Of a DNA stretch of 64,000 nt, positions 33,692 through 42,209 are shown piece by piece. The notes below the pieces were generated by a model that made no database searches, was not told where the DNA came from, and saw only the letters and a list, made by a program, of their open reading frames with translations. The position numbers were made by a program, and so were the translations under genes. This stretch comes from Limnobacter thiooxidans (GTDB lineage Bacteria > Pseudomonadota > Gammaproteobacteria > Burkholderiales > Burkholderiaceae_B). The stretch spans positions 2,294,001-2,358,000 of the forward strand of contig NZ_AP028947.1 of the NCBI RefSeq assembly GCF_036323495.1, given 5' to 3'. Numbering within the stretch: position 1 is the stretch's first letter; every line of letters begins with the position of its first letter.

Positions 33692-34360
33692 ATGAAACAC
33701 ACCACACACAATCAAGCAACGTCAGTTTTAAAAACTGGTTTTGCCATGGCCTTGCTCGGGCTTGGTCTCGCCTGTTCAGCCCACGCTGCAGTAGACCAGC
33801 CATGGATGGTTCGCGTGCGGGCAGTGAACATGGACATGGCCAACCAGTCGGACCCGATCCCCGCCTTGGGCGTGACCGCGACGGACACAATCGAAGTCAG
33901 CGACAAGACCATACCTGAACTGGACATCAGCTATTTTTTCACACCCAACTGGGCTGCTGAATTGGTGTTGACCTACCCACAGAAACACGATGTCACACTG
34001 GTCAACAACGGTACCCGTACGGCCTTGGGAACTTTCAAACATCTCCCGCCGGTATTAAGCCTTCAATACCATTTCAAACCAGGTGCGAAGTTTCAACCCT
34101 ATGCCGGCCTGGGTGTGAACTACACCAAAATTTCAAGCGTGAAACTGGCTGCAGGTGCCCAACCCCTTGAACTTGAGGGCCACAGCACCGGGTTGGCTTT
34201 CAATCTGGGTGCCGATTACCACCTTCAGGACAACATGTACCTGAATGTGGACATCAAGAAAGTGCAACTGCGAAGCGATGTATTGGCCAATGGCGCAGTG
34301 GTGTCGAAAGCCAAACTGGATCCCTTGCTGGTGGGCGTGGGTATCGGCTGGAGATTCTGA
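33692..34360 (+). CDS. ompW: OmpW-family outer-membrane protein
   Basis: A 222-residue protein with signal peptide MKHTTHNQATSVLKTGFAMALLGLGLACSAHAA. The mature part follows the OmpW eight-strand barrel: WMVRVRAVNMDMANQSDPIPALGVTATD, IPELDISYFFTPNWAAELVLTYPQKHDVTL, LGTFKHLPPVLSLQYHFKPGAKFQPYAGLGVNYT, STGLAFNLGADYHLQDNMYLNVDIKKVQLRSDV, DPLLVGVGIGWRF. The family forms a narrow hydrophobic channel for small nonpolar molecules. A perfect FNR box precedes it and GGGAGATCACC precedes the ATG. Confidence 0.93.
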   Translation: MKHTTHNQATSVLKTGFAMALLGLGLACSAHAAVDQPWMVRVRAVNMDMANQSDPIPALGVTATDTIEVSDKTIPELDISYFFTPNWAAELVLTYPQKHDVTLVNNGTRTALGTFKHLPPVLSLQYHFKPGAKFQPYAGLGVNYTKISSVKLAAGAQPLELEGHSTGLAFNLGADYHLQDNMYLNVDIKKVQLRSDVLANGAVVSKAKLDPLLVGVGIGWRF

Positions 34361-34380
34361 ACAAGAGAGCGGGAAAAAAA

Positions 34381-34408
34381 CTCCAGCTTGATTGAGGGCA
34401 AGCTGGAG
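34381..34408. other. Hairpin after OmpW
   Basis: CTCCAGCTTG-ATTGAGGG-CAAGCTGGAG forms a 10-bp perfect stem 21 bases after the OmpW stop. It lacks a T-run on the + strand (the A-run lies on its 5' side), so a Rho-type or processing role is more likely than classical termination. Confidence 0.55.
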
Positions 34409-34444
34409 ATGAGAGAGGGTCAATAGTTGACCTTGAGATGACAT

Positions 34445-34478
34445 TCTTCAGGTATCCGCGTTGAACTACGCCTGAAGA
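34445..34478. other. Inverted repeat upstream of the riboswitch
   Basis: TCTTCAGG (34445-34452) and CCTGAAGA (34471-34478) are perfect 8-bp arms around an 18-base loop containing GCG/CGC. It lies in the OmpW to riboswitch intergenic region and could be an end hairpin or operator. Apart from this and the hairpin at 34381, I see nothing else between 34361 and 34600. Confidence 0.4.
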
Positions 34479-34604
34479 CTGTTGACGAGAATTATCGGCG
34501 TATCAAAGCGCCTTGGGAATGCGACAAATCGTCACATGGAAATGTGAATTTTTGTTGCTGAAATTGATGTTGATTTTTACATGAATTCGAAATACCATCT
34601 GCGT

Positions 34605-34794
34605 ACTCATTGGGGAGTAGCCTCTTTTCCGAAAGGAAAGGCTTACGTCAACACACTTGGCCTAACATCTTATACAGGCTATGGCGTAAGCGGTTCGATC
34701 CGCGAACTTTCAACAGTTCGCGAACTTGGCAAGACCTTTGACTACACAGCTTCCAGACTGGCCTGGAGGAGCTGTGCAGTCATTCGGTTTTTTT
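34605..34794 (+). ncRNA. yybP-ykoY manganese riboswitch
   Basis: The leader contains the family's conserved elements: GGGGAGTAGCC at about 34612, a short hairpin (CTTTTCCGAAAGGAAAGG), GCTTACGTCAACA at about 34641-34653, then a multi-stem region with the strong hairpin GTTCGCGAA. yybP-ykoY RNAs bind Mn2+ and usually activate Mn exporters. The next gene is a GDT1-type Mn exporter, the expected partner. A hairpin at 34745-34776 followed by a T-run at 34788-34794 is a candidate expression platform. Exact ends are approximate. Confidence 0.85.
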
Positions 34795-34814
34795 CCGGGC
34801 CCCAGGAACTTCAA

Positions 34815-35393
34815 ATGTCGGCTTTTCTAGTATCAACCGGTGTCATTGCCCTCGCAGAAATCGGGGACAAAACACAGCTCCTTGCTTTTCTGCTCGCCAC
34901 CCGGTTCAAAAAACCCATTCCAATCATTCTTGGCATCACAGTCGCTACGTTGATCAATCACGGCTTGGCTGGTGCTGTAGGCAGCTGGATCACCAACACA
35001 ATCGATCCAGAAACCTTGCGCTGGATACTCGGTGTGTCGTTCCTTGCCATGGCCGTCTGGACACTGATCCCCGACAAGATCGAGGAAGAAGAAACCCAGC
35101 TTGCAACCAAGCTGGGCGTGTTCGGGGCAACCTTCATTACGTTCTTCCTGGCTGAGATGGGTGACAAAACCCAAATTGCCACCGTCGCCATGTCTGCCCA
35201 TTACGGCGATGTGCTGATGGTCGTGGCAGGTACTACATTGGGCATGCTGATTGCTGATGTCCCTGCGGTATTTGCTGGCGACAAACTGTCCGAAAAAATT
35301 CCAATGAAACTGGTTCACCGCATCGCTGCAAGCATGTTCGCATTGCTGGGTGTGGCGACCCTGTTGGGTGTTGGTACTGATTTTGCTTTTTAA
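34815..35393 (+). CDS. GDT1/TMEM165-family (UPF0016) manganese exporter
   Basis: A 192-residue inner-membrane protein from MSAFLVSTGVIALAEIGDKTQ, with CAGGAA upstream. It has the two inverted family signatures E-x-G-D-K-[TS]-Q: EIGDKTQLLAFLLATRFKKP at 15-34 and EMGDKTQIATVAMSAHYGD at about 113-131, each in a helix pair, six TM segments in all. These acidic motifs bind divalent metal; bacterial members export Mn2+. The frame is open upstream through the riboswitch, but that part is RNA leader. Probably expressed when cytoplasmic Mn2+ is high. Confidence 0.92.
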   Translation: MSAFLVSTGVIALAEIGDKTQLLAFLLATRFKKPIPIILGITVATLINHGLAGAVGSWITNTIDPETLRWILGVSFLAMAVWTLIPDKIEEEETQLATKLGVFGATFITFFLAEMGDKTQIATVAMSAHYGDVLMVVAGTTLGMLIADVPAVFAGDKLSEKIPMKLVHRIAASMFALLGVATLLGVGTDFAF

Positions 35394-35438
35394 ATTTTAC
35401 TTTTCCTTCAATACGAAGTTAATAACAAGGAGACTTCG

Positions 35439-36455
35439 ATGAGTTCATGTCGTTTGTGCAATTCGTCATTCATTCAAAGCTGGACTGCCCAGGATGCAAA
35501 ATCGGGAGAAACACTGTCGATGGCATTGTGTGGTGGTTGCGGTTTGGTGCAACAGGCTGTTCTACCCACCGATGAAGCGCTAAAAATCTATTACTCACAC
35601 AACTACAGGGAAGACTACAAGTCCACCCACCAACCCAAGGCCAAGTATGTGTACCGTGCAGGCCAGTCAGCCAGAGACAGGCTGGCATTCATTGAGCGCG
35701 CCGGTATAAATCCCCAAGACAAAAGGCTGCTGGACATTGGTGCAGGGGGCGGTGAATTCTGCTACATGGCGGGCAAGGCTGGCTTTGGTGCGGCGGGAAT
35801 CGAGCCCCATGTAGGTTATTCCGACTATGCGCGCCAGCAATATGATGTTGCTGTTCGCACCTGTGGTATCGAAGAACTCGGTCACAGTGAAGTGGATGTT
35901 GTGACCATGTTTCATGTTTTCGAACACTTGGCTCACCCCACCGATGCAGTGAAAAAAATATGGTCGGTGTTAAGTGAGCAAGGCAATCTCGTGATTGAAG
36001 TCCCCAACATTCACCAGTCCGATGCCAGCCCTCACAACATCTACTTCAAGGCACATCTTTTCTACTATTCACGATTCAGCCTGATGGCTGCTGTCAGCCA
36101 ATACTTTGAACTGGTGGCACTGGAAGACAACAACAACCTCTTCATGGCGTTCAGGAAGCGCGCCCAGCCACTTCAGTCCATGGTCCTACCTTCGGCCGCT
36201 CAAATCATGCAAACACAAATCCGGCTGAACCAGAAAGGCTGGACCGAGTACCTGGTAGAAGGTGGAGGCTGGAAAAAGGTATTTCTGCGGGCAGCCAAAA
36301 CAGTGGGAGAATCGCGACTGGGCAAATTGCCTGCGCGCGGCATTCTCGACAAAGTGTGGGAAAAAAGGCAGAAACAAAAACAGCCTTCTTGGTTGTGGTT
36401 GAGCACTGGTGGTGGGCTGATAGTCGCGATGGAGCTTTGCCTGAACCTGTTCTAG
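35439..36455 (+). CDS. Class I SAM methyltransferase with N-terminal zinc finger
   Basis: A 338-residue protein. Four cysteines at the N-terminus (CRLC ... CGGC, about 4-36) form a rubredoxin-like zinc site, as in the C-methyltransferase families for sugar or lipid substrates (Methyltransf_13/14-like). The SAM domain has LLDIGAGGGEFCYMAGKAGFGAAGIEPH at about 95-122 and VDVVTMFHVFEHLAHPTDAVKKIWSVLSEQGNLVIEVPNI, with the VFEHL motif of Methyltransf_23. A basic C-terminal tail ends in a hydrophobic stretch. The substrate is not identifiable; involvement in cell-surface sugar or lipid modification is a guess. AAGGAG precedes the ATG. Confidence 0.82.
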   Translation: MSSCRLCNSSFIQSWTAQDAKSGETLSMALCGGCGLVQQAVLPTDEALKIYYSHNYREDYKSTHQPKAKYVYRAGQSARDRLAFIERAGINPQDKRLLDIGAGGGEFCYMAGKAGFGAAGIEPHVGYSDYARQQYDVAVRTCGIEELGHSEVDVVTMFHVFEHLAHPTDAVKKIWSVLSEQGNLVIEVPNIHQSDASPHNIYFKAHLFYYSRFSLMAAVSQYFELVALEDNNNLFMAFRKRAQPLQSMVLPSAAQIMQTQIRLNQKGWTEYLVEGGGWKKVFLRAAKTVGESRLGKLPARGILDKVWEKRQKQKQPSWLWLSTGGGLIVAMELCLNLF

Positions 36456-36495
36456 AAAGGACTGGTCGTCTTACGAAGTTCAGCCTGACACTGGA

Positions 36496-37887
36496 TTACT
36501 CAATAGGCATTTCCACCGAGAACTCAATACCTTCTTGCGCGGAATTCCGAGTCAACTCCAGTGTCCAGCCATGCAGTTGTGCCACTTCACGGGCAATGGC
36601 CAATCCCAGGCCATTGCCTTTGGCACGCGTGTCTGCGGGTCGATAGTAGGGTTCAAACAAGCGGGGCACTTCCTGCACAGGTATGGGCAAGGCACTGTTT
36701 GCAAAACGAATACAGGCATGTTTGGTTTCAGGCTGAATCTGCAAATGAACCCGCACTGGTTCATCCGGCTTGCTGCTGTGCTTACAGGCGTTGTCCAGCA
36801 GGTTTCTCAGCAAAATTTCAAGCAACCCCCGCTGCGCTTTTACTTGTACGGGCTGTTCAGGCAAATCCAGTTGAATTTGCAAGCCGCTGCCCTCAAGGGT
36901 AGCTTGCTGGCTACTCACCAGGTAGGTCAATTCTTCAGCAAGGTCAACCAACACCTCCGGCTCGCCCTGCGCATCTACGCTGATTCGGCTGTAGGTCAGC
37001 ATTTGCTCTACCAGGTGCTTGGTACGACTCATGCCGGTCAGAAGAAATGCCAATGAAATGTCGCGCTCTTCATCATCTTTTGCATTGGCAGCGTTCTCGG
37101 CATGAACACTCATGGCGGCCAGTGGCGTTCTCAGTTCGTGAGCGGCAGAATCGGTGAAGCGCTGCTCCCGAGCCAAGGCACTGGCCATTCTGTTCAAAAG
37201 ACTGTTCAAGGCTTTGACAACTGGCAGCAATTCTTCCGGTGTTTCCTCCAAGGCCAGGGTTGAGTTATCCTTCGGATCACGCTGCTCAATCGAATCGGCC
37301 AGCTTGGCCAAGGGCCGAAAACCAATCATCACGATCAAGTTGACCAGCAACAGCAACACCACGAAACCTGCCAGCAAGGGCATGCTGAGTGTCAGCCCCA
37401 CGTCGTTGGCTATTTCACGACGCAAGCCCACCTCTTCCGCTACTTCGATCCAGACATCATTGCTTTTCAACGTGAAGACATGCCAGGACCTGCCCGCAGA
37501 CTCTTTCTCCCAAAAACCAGCCTTGAGTGGTCCCAGGCGATCCTCTGGTGCAAACTCGGAGCGCACCAGCAAACGTCCATCGGCACTCCAGACCTGAAAG
37601 GCCAGCTTGGTTTCATAAGGGTGACCCAGGTTCGAATTCACCTCGGGATCCGTCTCACTCAGCCCCTCGGGCAAATAGATGACCACTGGCTTTTCAATGG
37701 TGGCATGTTCGACCTGCCGGGCCAGCAGGGTTTCCAGCACCCGTGCTGAAGTGGCCAATCGTGCACTGAAGATTTCGTCGGCCTCGTGCAGGGCCACCCT
37801 GTAGCTGATGATCGCAGCCATGCTCATGATGACGATCAAGGCCAGTACCAGTGCAAATAGAATCCGCTTGCGCATGGAGTAGTTCAT
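36496..37887 (-). CDS. QseC/PmrB-type histidine kinase
   Basis: A 463-residue kinase from MNYSMRKRILFALVLALIVIMSMAA (an ATG 12 bases further in is the alternative). TM1 at about 9-28, a periplasmic sensor of about 125 residues, TM2 LTLSMPLLAGFVVLLLLVNLIVMIG at about 160-184, HAMP, then H-box RFTDSAAHELRTPLAAMSVHAENA, N-box LLDNACKHSS, and G2 KGNGLGLAIAREVAQLHG. The G1 box is weak (FANSALPIPVQEVPRLF). It starts 4 bases after its response regulator and is the last gene of the seven-gene operon that starts at 42799. A second QseBC/PmrAB-like pair is at 48155-50283. Confidence 0.9.
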   Translation of the reverse strand: MNYSMRKRILFALVLALIVIMSMAAIISYRVALHEADEIFSARLATSARVLETLLARQVEHATIEKPVVIYLPEGLSETDPEVNSNLGHPYETKLAFQVWSADGRLLVRSEFAPEDRLGPLKAGFWEKESAGRSWHVFTLKSNDVWIEVAEEVGLRREIANDVGLTLSMPLLAGFVVLLLLVNLIVMIGFRPLAKLADSIEQRDPKDNSTLALEETPEELLPVVKALNSLLNRMASALAREQRFTDSAAHELRTPLAAMSVHAENAANAKDDEERDISLAFLLTGMSRTKHLVEQMLTYSRISVDAQGEPEVLVDLAEELTYLVSSQQATLEGSGLQIQLDLPEQPVQVKAQRGLLEILLRNLLDNACKHSSKPDEPVRVHLQIQPETKHACIRFANSALPIPVQEVPRLFEPYYRPADTRAKGNGLGLAIAREVAQLHGWTLELTRNSAQEGIEFSVEMPIE

Positions 37888-37891
37888 GCTG

Positions 37892-38563
37892 TCATTGCCC
37901 TGAAAGATTTGGGTCGATTCGATAACCCACGCCCCGCAATGTCTTGATGACATCGCTGTAAAGCTTCTTGCGAATGTTGTGCACGTAGACATCAATTGCA
38001 TTGCTGCCCAAATCAGAGGTCCAGCCATACAAAGATTCTTCGAGTTGCTCGCGGGTGAAAACCTGCCGCGGGTTCTCCATCAATTTTTTGAGCAAACTGA
38101 ATTCACGGCGTTGCAGGGTCACTTCCTGGCCGTTGTAGATCACGCGTAACCCGGCCAAGTCCAACTCAATTTGCCCCATGCGCAGCACATTGGTGGCTGA
38201 ACCGCTGGTGCGCCGTTCTATGGCATGAATTCTGGCGAACAACTCTTCCAGCTCGAAGGGTTTGACCAGGTAATCGTCAGCCCCTACATTCAAGCCGTCA
38301 ATCCTGTTCTGAGTGGTGCCGCGCGCACTCAAAATGATGGTGGGGGTCAGCCTGTGCTGGGCACGCAATTTACCCAACACTTCCAGCCCATCCATGCCGG
38401 GCAGACCCAGGTCAAGAATAATGAGGTCAAACGGATTGTCGAGCGCGGCATTGAGTGCATCCCGACCGTTGTTGATCCAGTCCACCTGATAAGCCCGCCG
38501 GCGTAGCGCCTCGCGAACGCCGTTCGCTATCAGTTCATCATCCTCAACCAGCAGTACTCTCAA
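37892..38563 (-). CDS. QseB/PmrA-type response regulator
   Basis: A 223-residue OmpR-family regulator. The receiver has EDDELI, phospho-Asp in LIILDLGLPGMDG, Ser in ILSARG and Lys in VKPFELEEL. The C-terminal winged helix LQRREFSLLKKLMENPRQVFTREQLEESLYGWTSDLGSNAIDVYVHNIRKKL is the QseB/PmrA subgroup signature (LYGW...SNA(I/V)(D/E)V). Members of this group bind YTTAAK-N5-YTTAAK boxes; such a box lies at the head of its operon (42844-42860). It follows the TPR gene by 43 bases. Confidence 0.92.
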   Translation of the reverse strand: MRVLLVEDDELIANGVREALRRRAYQVDWINNGRDALNAALDNPFDLIILDLGLPGMDGLEVLGKLRAQHRLTPTIILSARGTTQNRIDGLNVGADDYLVKPFELEELFARIHAIERRTSGSATNVLRMGQIELDLAGLRVIYNGQEVTLQRREFSLLKKLMENPRQVFTREQLEESLYGWTSDLGSNAIDVYVHNIRKKLYSDVIKTLRGVGYRIDPNLSGQ

Positions 38564-38580
38564 TTTTCAAAACCTTGATC

Positions 38581-38595
38581 TGTGACACATTCACA
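38581..38595. promoter_or_regulatory. TGTGA-N5-TCACA inverted repeat before the QseB-like gene
   Basis: A near-CRP palindrome (spacer is 5 rather than 6 bases) 17 bp upstream of the response regulator start, in the 43-base gap after the TPR gene. It may mark an internal promoter or be coincidental. Confidence 0.35.
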
Positions 38596-38606
38596 GTGTA
38601 ATTGGA

Positions 38607-39248
38607 TCAGGATTTTCCAGACTTGATTTTTGCAAGCAAGGCATTGATTTCTTTGCGACGCCCTTCATCCGCAGATTCACGGCCTGGGCGTGCTGGTGCT
38701 TGAAGCGCTTTTTTCAAGGCTGCTTCAGCATCGGCAGTTCGACCATCGCGAAACAGAAAATCGCCATAAAAGTAGTTGGGATCAATGCCATTTGGATTGA
38801 CGCTCAAACCCAGTTTGAGAAACTCTTCCGCCTTTTTGTCATCGCCAAAGCCAAGGGGCCAACCAGGAACCTGGTAGTACAATGAACCCAGGCTGGTATA
38901 GGCAGAACCATCCAGCGCCTTGGGATTCAGGGCGATGGCACTTTCAAGCGACACTTTGGCCTCTTTCACCAGACTCAATGCCCCCAAGCCACCCACATTG
39001 CCCGCATAACTGCCCAGCACAATGCCTTGCCAGATCAATGCGTCTGCGTCTTTGGGATTCTGGGCAACCAGGCTGCGGGACTGCTCAGCCAGTTTACCGA
39101 GGTGGGTTTCCTTGGCCTTGCCCGAATCCTGGTACATGGCTTGCGCCCACTCGGTTTGAAGTCGTTGCACTTCTTCGCTGGGCGCAGCCCATGCGAATTG
39201 AGTCAGCGTAATCAGACCAAGGGCAAATTTATTCAGGTACTTTTTCAT
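38607..39248 (-). CDS. Exported TPR-repeat protein
   Basis: A 213-residue protein with signal peptide MKKYLNKFALGLITLTQFAWAAP. TPR-like helical repeats follow: AEQSRSLVAQNPKDADALIWQGIVLGSYAGN, VKEAKVSLESAIALNPKALDGSAYTSLGSLYYQVPGWPLGFGDDKKAEEFLKLGLSVNPNGIDPNYFYGDFLFRDGRTADAEAALKKAL. The ATG overlaps the SDR stop by 4 bases (ATGA), so it is translated with the biosynthetic genes. A periplasmic scaffold in the same pathway is plausible. An in-frame ATG 12 bases upstream is less suitable. Confidence 0.82.
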   Translation of the reverse strand: MKKYLNKFALGLITLTQFAWAAPSEEVQRLQTEWAQAMYQDSGKAKETHLGKLAEQSRSLVAQNPKDADALIWQGIVLGSYAGNVGGLGALSLVKEAKVSLESAIALNPKALDGSAYTSLGSLYYQVPGWPLGFGDDKKAEEFLKLGLSVNPNGIDPNYFYGDFLFRDGRTADAEAALKKALQAPARPGRESADEGRRKEINALLAKIKSGKS

Positions 39249-40048
39249 GGTGCACTCCAATATCTTTCAATGGTGGGTAGTTGTTTGTGAATTGCGTTGT
39301 CGTTAATGCGCGGAAACAGCTGGTTAAGGAAGACAAACAGACGCTCGGGAAAGCCCAGTTTCATATCGAACCGGTCGCTTTGAAGCAACTTGATCAATTG
39401 GGTTGCTACAAACTCCGGTGTGTCGGTCGACACGCCCAGTTCGGTATTCAGCTCTTCCACAGCACCCTTGTTGATGGCTGTGGCAGTCGCCCTAGGTGCC
39501 AGGTACTTCACTTTCAATGAAGTGTGTGAAAGTTCACGTGCCAAAGCCTGTGCATAGCCACGCAGACCAAACTTGCTGGCGCAGTATGCAGCGTTGCCCG
39601 GGTAGCCGATGTAACCGAAAATCGAGCCCACCTGAATGATCTGGGCCTTGTCCTGTGACAACAAGGCAGGCAAGAGCACCTTGGTCAGGTGCATGGGCGC
39701 AAGCAGATTCGTTTCGATGATCTCGGTCTGCGCGCTTGCGTCCGAGGCATTGACCGAACCAAAATGGTTGATTCCTGCGTTGTTGACCAACAGGTTGATT
39801 TGGGCCTCTTGTGCGTAGCTGGCAATTTCCCGCCGATACTGCGTATCCAGCAAATCACCACTCAAACAAACCACCGACAGTTCTGGAAATTCTTTCAGCA
39901 ACTCCATGCGGATCTGGTTCAGTGCAGATGCATTTCGACCCAGCAACAACAGGCTTTCGGAATGCCTGGCCAGCTGCAAAGCCATCGCGCGGCCTATGCC
40001 ACCTGTTGCGCCAGTCAATATGGTGCGGTAAGCATTGAGCTGACTCAT
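39245..40048 (-). CDS. SDR-family oxidoreductase
   Basis: A 267-residue classical short-chain dehydrogenase: cofactor loop TGATGGIGRAMA at about 13-24, NNAG at about 89, catalytic Ser in VGSIFGYIGYPG, and YCASK (Tyr-Lys pair) at about 154-158, followed by RATATAINKGA. It probably reduces a keto group or oxidises an alcohol with NAD(P)H. Four-base ATGA overlaps join it to the diiron-oxidase-like gene upstream and to the TPR gene downstream. Its place next to an acyl ligase suggests it acts on an acyl-derived intermediate. Confidence 0.9.
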   Translation of the reverse strand: MSQLNAYRTILTGATGGIGRAMALQLARHSESLLLLGRNASALNQIRMELLKEFPELSVVCLSGDLLDTQYRREIASYAQEAQINLLVNNAGINHFGSVNASDASAQTEIIETNLLAPMHLTKVLLPALLSQDKAQIIQVGSIFGYIGYPGNAAYCASKFGLRGYAQALARELSHTSLKVKYLAPRATATAINKGAVEELNTELGVSTDTPEFVATQLIKLLQSDRFDMKLGFPERLFVFLNQLFPRINDNAIHKQLPTIERYWSAP

Positions 40049-40731
40049 GCGGCAACCTCATCAAAAATTGCATCGCTGTTGGCCTGGGGCAAGGAACGGA
40101 ACATTTCACCGTACAGGTGATAAATCGCGTGTGCCGTATCCACCACTGCAGCTTGATCTTCTGGTGCTGTCAGCTGATTCATCAGCACTTCAAAAAACTT
40201 CACGTGCTCAAGATCAAGACTGCCGTGCGAAGTGAGGTAGGAAAACGCGGAATCCGGCAAGGCCAGGTTGACCTGAATTTTCTCGGCAGCCAGGGTGGCC
40301 AGCGCGGTGCTTGTTCCTTCCAGCACATGAACCATGCCGAAAAATCCGACCGGGTTTTTGCGGTCAACCTGGTGATACGCATAGGCCACCATGGCTTGGG
40401 TAGTAATGTGTGGTTGCGCGTTGGCCACAGCCACTGGATCGCCACCGGCTGCCTTGATGTCGTTCAAGATCCACTGTTCGTGGCCATACTCTTCATCAAT
40501 GTATTCAGCAATGGCTTTCTTCAGCCATTCGTGTCGTGCATCAAGCCGACTGCCACACGCCATCAGCAAAGGCACTGTGTGCTTGACGTGGTGATAAGCC
40601 TGGGCGAGGAAGGCAAGGTATTGCCCGCGCGTGACATCGCCGCGCAGTGCTTCCTGAATAATGGCAGATTGAATCAGCTGGTAGCGACTGCGCTCTGTTT
40701 CAGCCTGAAGCGTTTGAAAAAATGGACTCAT
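40045..40731 (-). CDS. Heme-oxygenase-like diiron oxidase candidate (iron-containing redox enzyme, TenA-like)
   Basis: A 228-residue all-helical protein from MSPFFQTLQAETERSRYQL. Metal-ligand candidates follow the heme-oxygenase-like diiron oxidase pattern: EEYGH at about 80-84, E138 in HVLEGTS, then H169-x3-D173-x2-H176 in SHGSLDLEHVKFF. Related enzymes (UndA, BesC, SznF-type) oxidatively cleave fatty acids or amino acids, or act as N-oxygenases; TenA and PqqC share the fold without iron. The ligand set favours a metal enzyme. ATGA overlaps tie it to the acyl-adenylate ligase and SDR. The substrate is unknown; an activated fatty acyl group is likely from context. Confidence 0.8.
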   Translation of the reverse strand: MSPFFQTLQAETERSRYQLIQSAIIQEALRGDVTRGQYLAFLAQAYHHVKHTVPLLMACGSRLDARHEWLKKAIAEYIDEEYGHEQWILNDIKAAGGDPVAVANAQPHITTQAMVAYAYHQVDRKNPVGFFGMVHVLEGTSTALATLAAEKIQVNLALPDSAFSYLTSHGSLDLEHVKFFEVLMNQLTAPEDQAAVVDTAHAIYHLYGEMFRSLPQANSDAIFDEVAA

Positions 40732-42209
40732 GCAGTTTCTCCGTTGAGTTGACTGTTGTAGGCGTGCCAAATGGCATCGCGTCGAATGCGGCCATTGGCC
40801 GTGCAAAGACCGTTGTTGAATGAGAAAGGCTCGGGAACGAGCAAATGTTGAACAATGCGCGCGTAATCAGGCAGTTGCGCATTGACGGTGTCCAGGGCGT
40901 TCTGAACCTTGTTTGAATCTGTGGGGTTGCGAAGAACCAGCATGGCGGCAAGGCCTGTTTGCCCTTCACCAAACACAGCCGCTTGCAGGAACAGACCCGT
41001 GGAAAGAAGAATTCCCTCTGGCCATTCCGGGCTGATGTTTCGACCAAAACCGGTGATGATCAAATTCTTCTTTCGACCTTGAATACTCAGGAAGCCGTCT
41101 TCGTCCAGAGCACCCAGATCACCTGTCGGCAACCACTCGCCCACACAGTGGGTTGGTTCGCTATTTGTCTTTAGCTCATGCAGATAGCCACTGAAATGGC
41201 GCCCCTTCACCCAAATTTCCTGATTGGCATCCACACGCACCTGCACACCGGCAATCGGCTTGCCCACAGTGCCGGGCTTGGTATTGGCGGGCGTATTGAG
41301 GCAAACAACCGATGCGCATTCGCTTAAACCGTAGCCTTCATAGACGGGCAAACTGAACATTCTTGCCAGGGTGAGCAAACCCATGGGCACCTTGCCACCG
41401 CCAACCGCGATGAACTTGAGCGACTTCAAACGGGGATCCCCTGGCGCACTGGCCTGCAAAAGCGCCATCAACATCTGTGGCAACAGGATGATGCTTTCCG
41501 CCTGGTACTTCTCAATGGTATTGAGGCACTGGTTCGCATCAAAAGACGACGCGCCTTTCAAACCGGTTTCTTCCAGTGGCGGACAAATGATGTCTGCGCC
41601 AGCCATCATGGGTGCATACACACCTGCAATATTTTCGAGCAACACGCTGAAAGGCAACAGGCACAGGTGGCGTTCAATTTTCAAACTTGCTGTGGCTTGG
41701 TTCAGCCCACTGGCCACAGCAAGTTGCTGGGCCTGTGTCAGGCACACGCCCTTTGGGTCACCGGTGGTACCTGAAGTAAATGTAATTTTCTGGATGTTGG
41801 GTGGCGTGGCATCGCCCAGCTTCACGCGGCGCATGCACAGCATCGGCGCCTCCAGATCCTGTGGCGTCAGCACAAAACCCAATTTCTGGCCGCGCTGACC
41901 GTGGTCTGTCACCAAGGTTGAAATTCCGGCTTCAACAATGGCATGTTCCAGTTGCTGATCCGTGAAAAATGAAGGCAAAGGCACCAGCGGAATATTCAAG
42001 CTTGCACAGGCCATGTCCAGCGGAATCCAGGCTGGGCAATTGTCAGCGAGAATGGCGACGGCATGGCCTGTGGCCTGCGTACGTTGCAGGTAGTCCACCC
42101 AGGCTTGAACCTGACTTCTCAATTGGCTTGCCGACAGGGATTGATCCAGGCTGCTGATTACACGGCCTGAGTATTCACCCAACAAAAACTTAAAATTCTC
42201 GGTATTCAT
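40728..42209 (-). CDS. AMP-dependent acyl ligase (fatty acyl-CoA/ACP synthetase-like)
   Basis: A 493-residue adenylate-forming enzyme. P-loop-like motif TFTSGTTGDPKGVCLTQ at about 143-159, A5 motif YEGYGLSECASVVCLNTP, A7 motif WLPTGDLGALDEDGFLSIQGRKKNLIITGFGRNISPEWPE, and a C-terminal Lys in TANGRIRRDAIW (the A10 Lys appears to be replaced by Arg in this context). Overall length is shorter than classical FadD (~560). It should activate a carboxylic acid, most likely a fatty acid, as acyl-AMP and load CoA or a carrier. It overlaps both neighbours by 4 bases. No carrier protein is seen in the operon. Confidence 0.88.
   Translation of the reverse strand: MNTENFKFLLGEYSGRVISSLDQSLSASQLRSQVQAWVDYLQRTQATGHAVAILADNCPAWIPLDMACASLNIPLVPLPSFFTDQQLEHAIVEAGISTLVTDHGQRGQKLGFVLTPQDLEAPMLCMRRVKLGDATPPNIQKITFTSGTTGDPKGVCLTQAQQLAVASGLNQATASLKIERHLCLLPFSVLLENIAGVYAPMMAGADIICPPLEETGLKGASSFDANQCLNTIEKYQAESIILLPQMLMALLQASAPGDPRLKSLKFIAVGGGKVPMGLLTLARMFSLPVYEGYGLSECASVVCLNTPANTKPGTVGKPIAGVQVRVDANQEIWVKGRHFSGYLHELKTNSEPTHCVGEWLPTGDLGALDEDGFLSIQGRKKNLIITGFGRNISPEWPEGILLSTGLFLQAAVFGEGQTGLAAMLVLRNPTDSNKVQNALDTVNAQLPDYARIVQHLLVPEPFSFNNGLCTANGRIRRDAIWHAYNSQLNGETA

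Noticed and set aside
33511..33711. N-terminal extension of the thioredoxin-fold gene
   Set aside because: It runs through the OmpW promoter and FNR box and lacks a signal sequence; ATG 33510 begins a clean signal peptide.
34381..34408. Rho-independent terminator after OmpW
   Set aside because: The stem is strong but the T-run is missing on the transcribed strand; recorded only as a hairpin.
34581..34814. In-frame N-terminal extension of the GDT1 exporter
   Set aside because: It translates the riboswitch leader and would place about 78 unrelated residues before a standard GDT1 start; ATG 34815 has a ribosome site.
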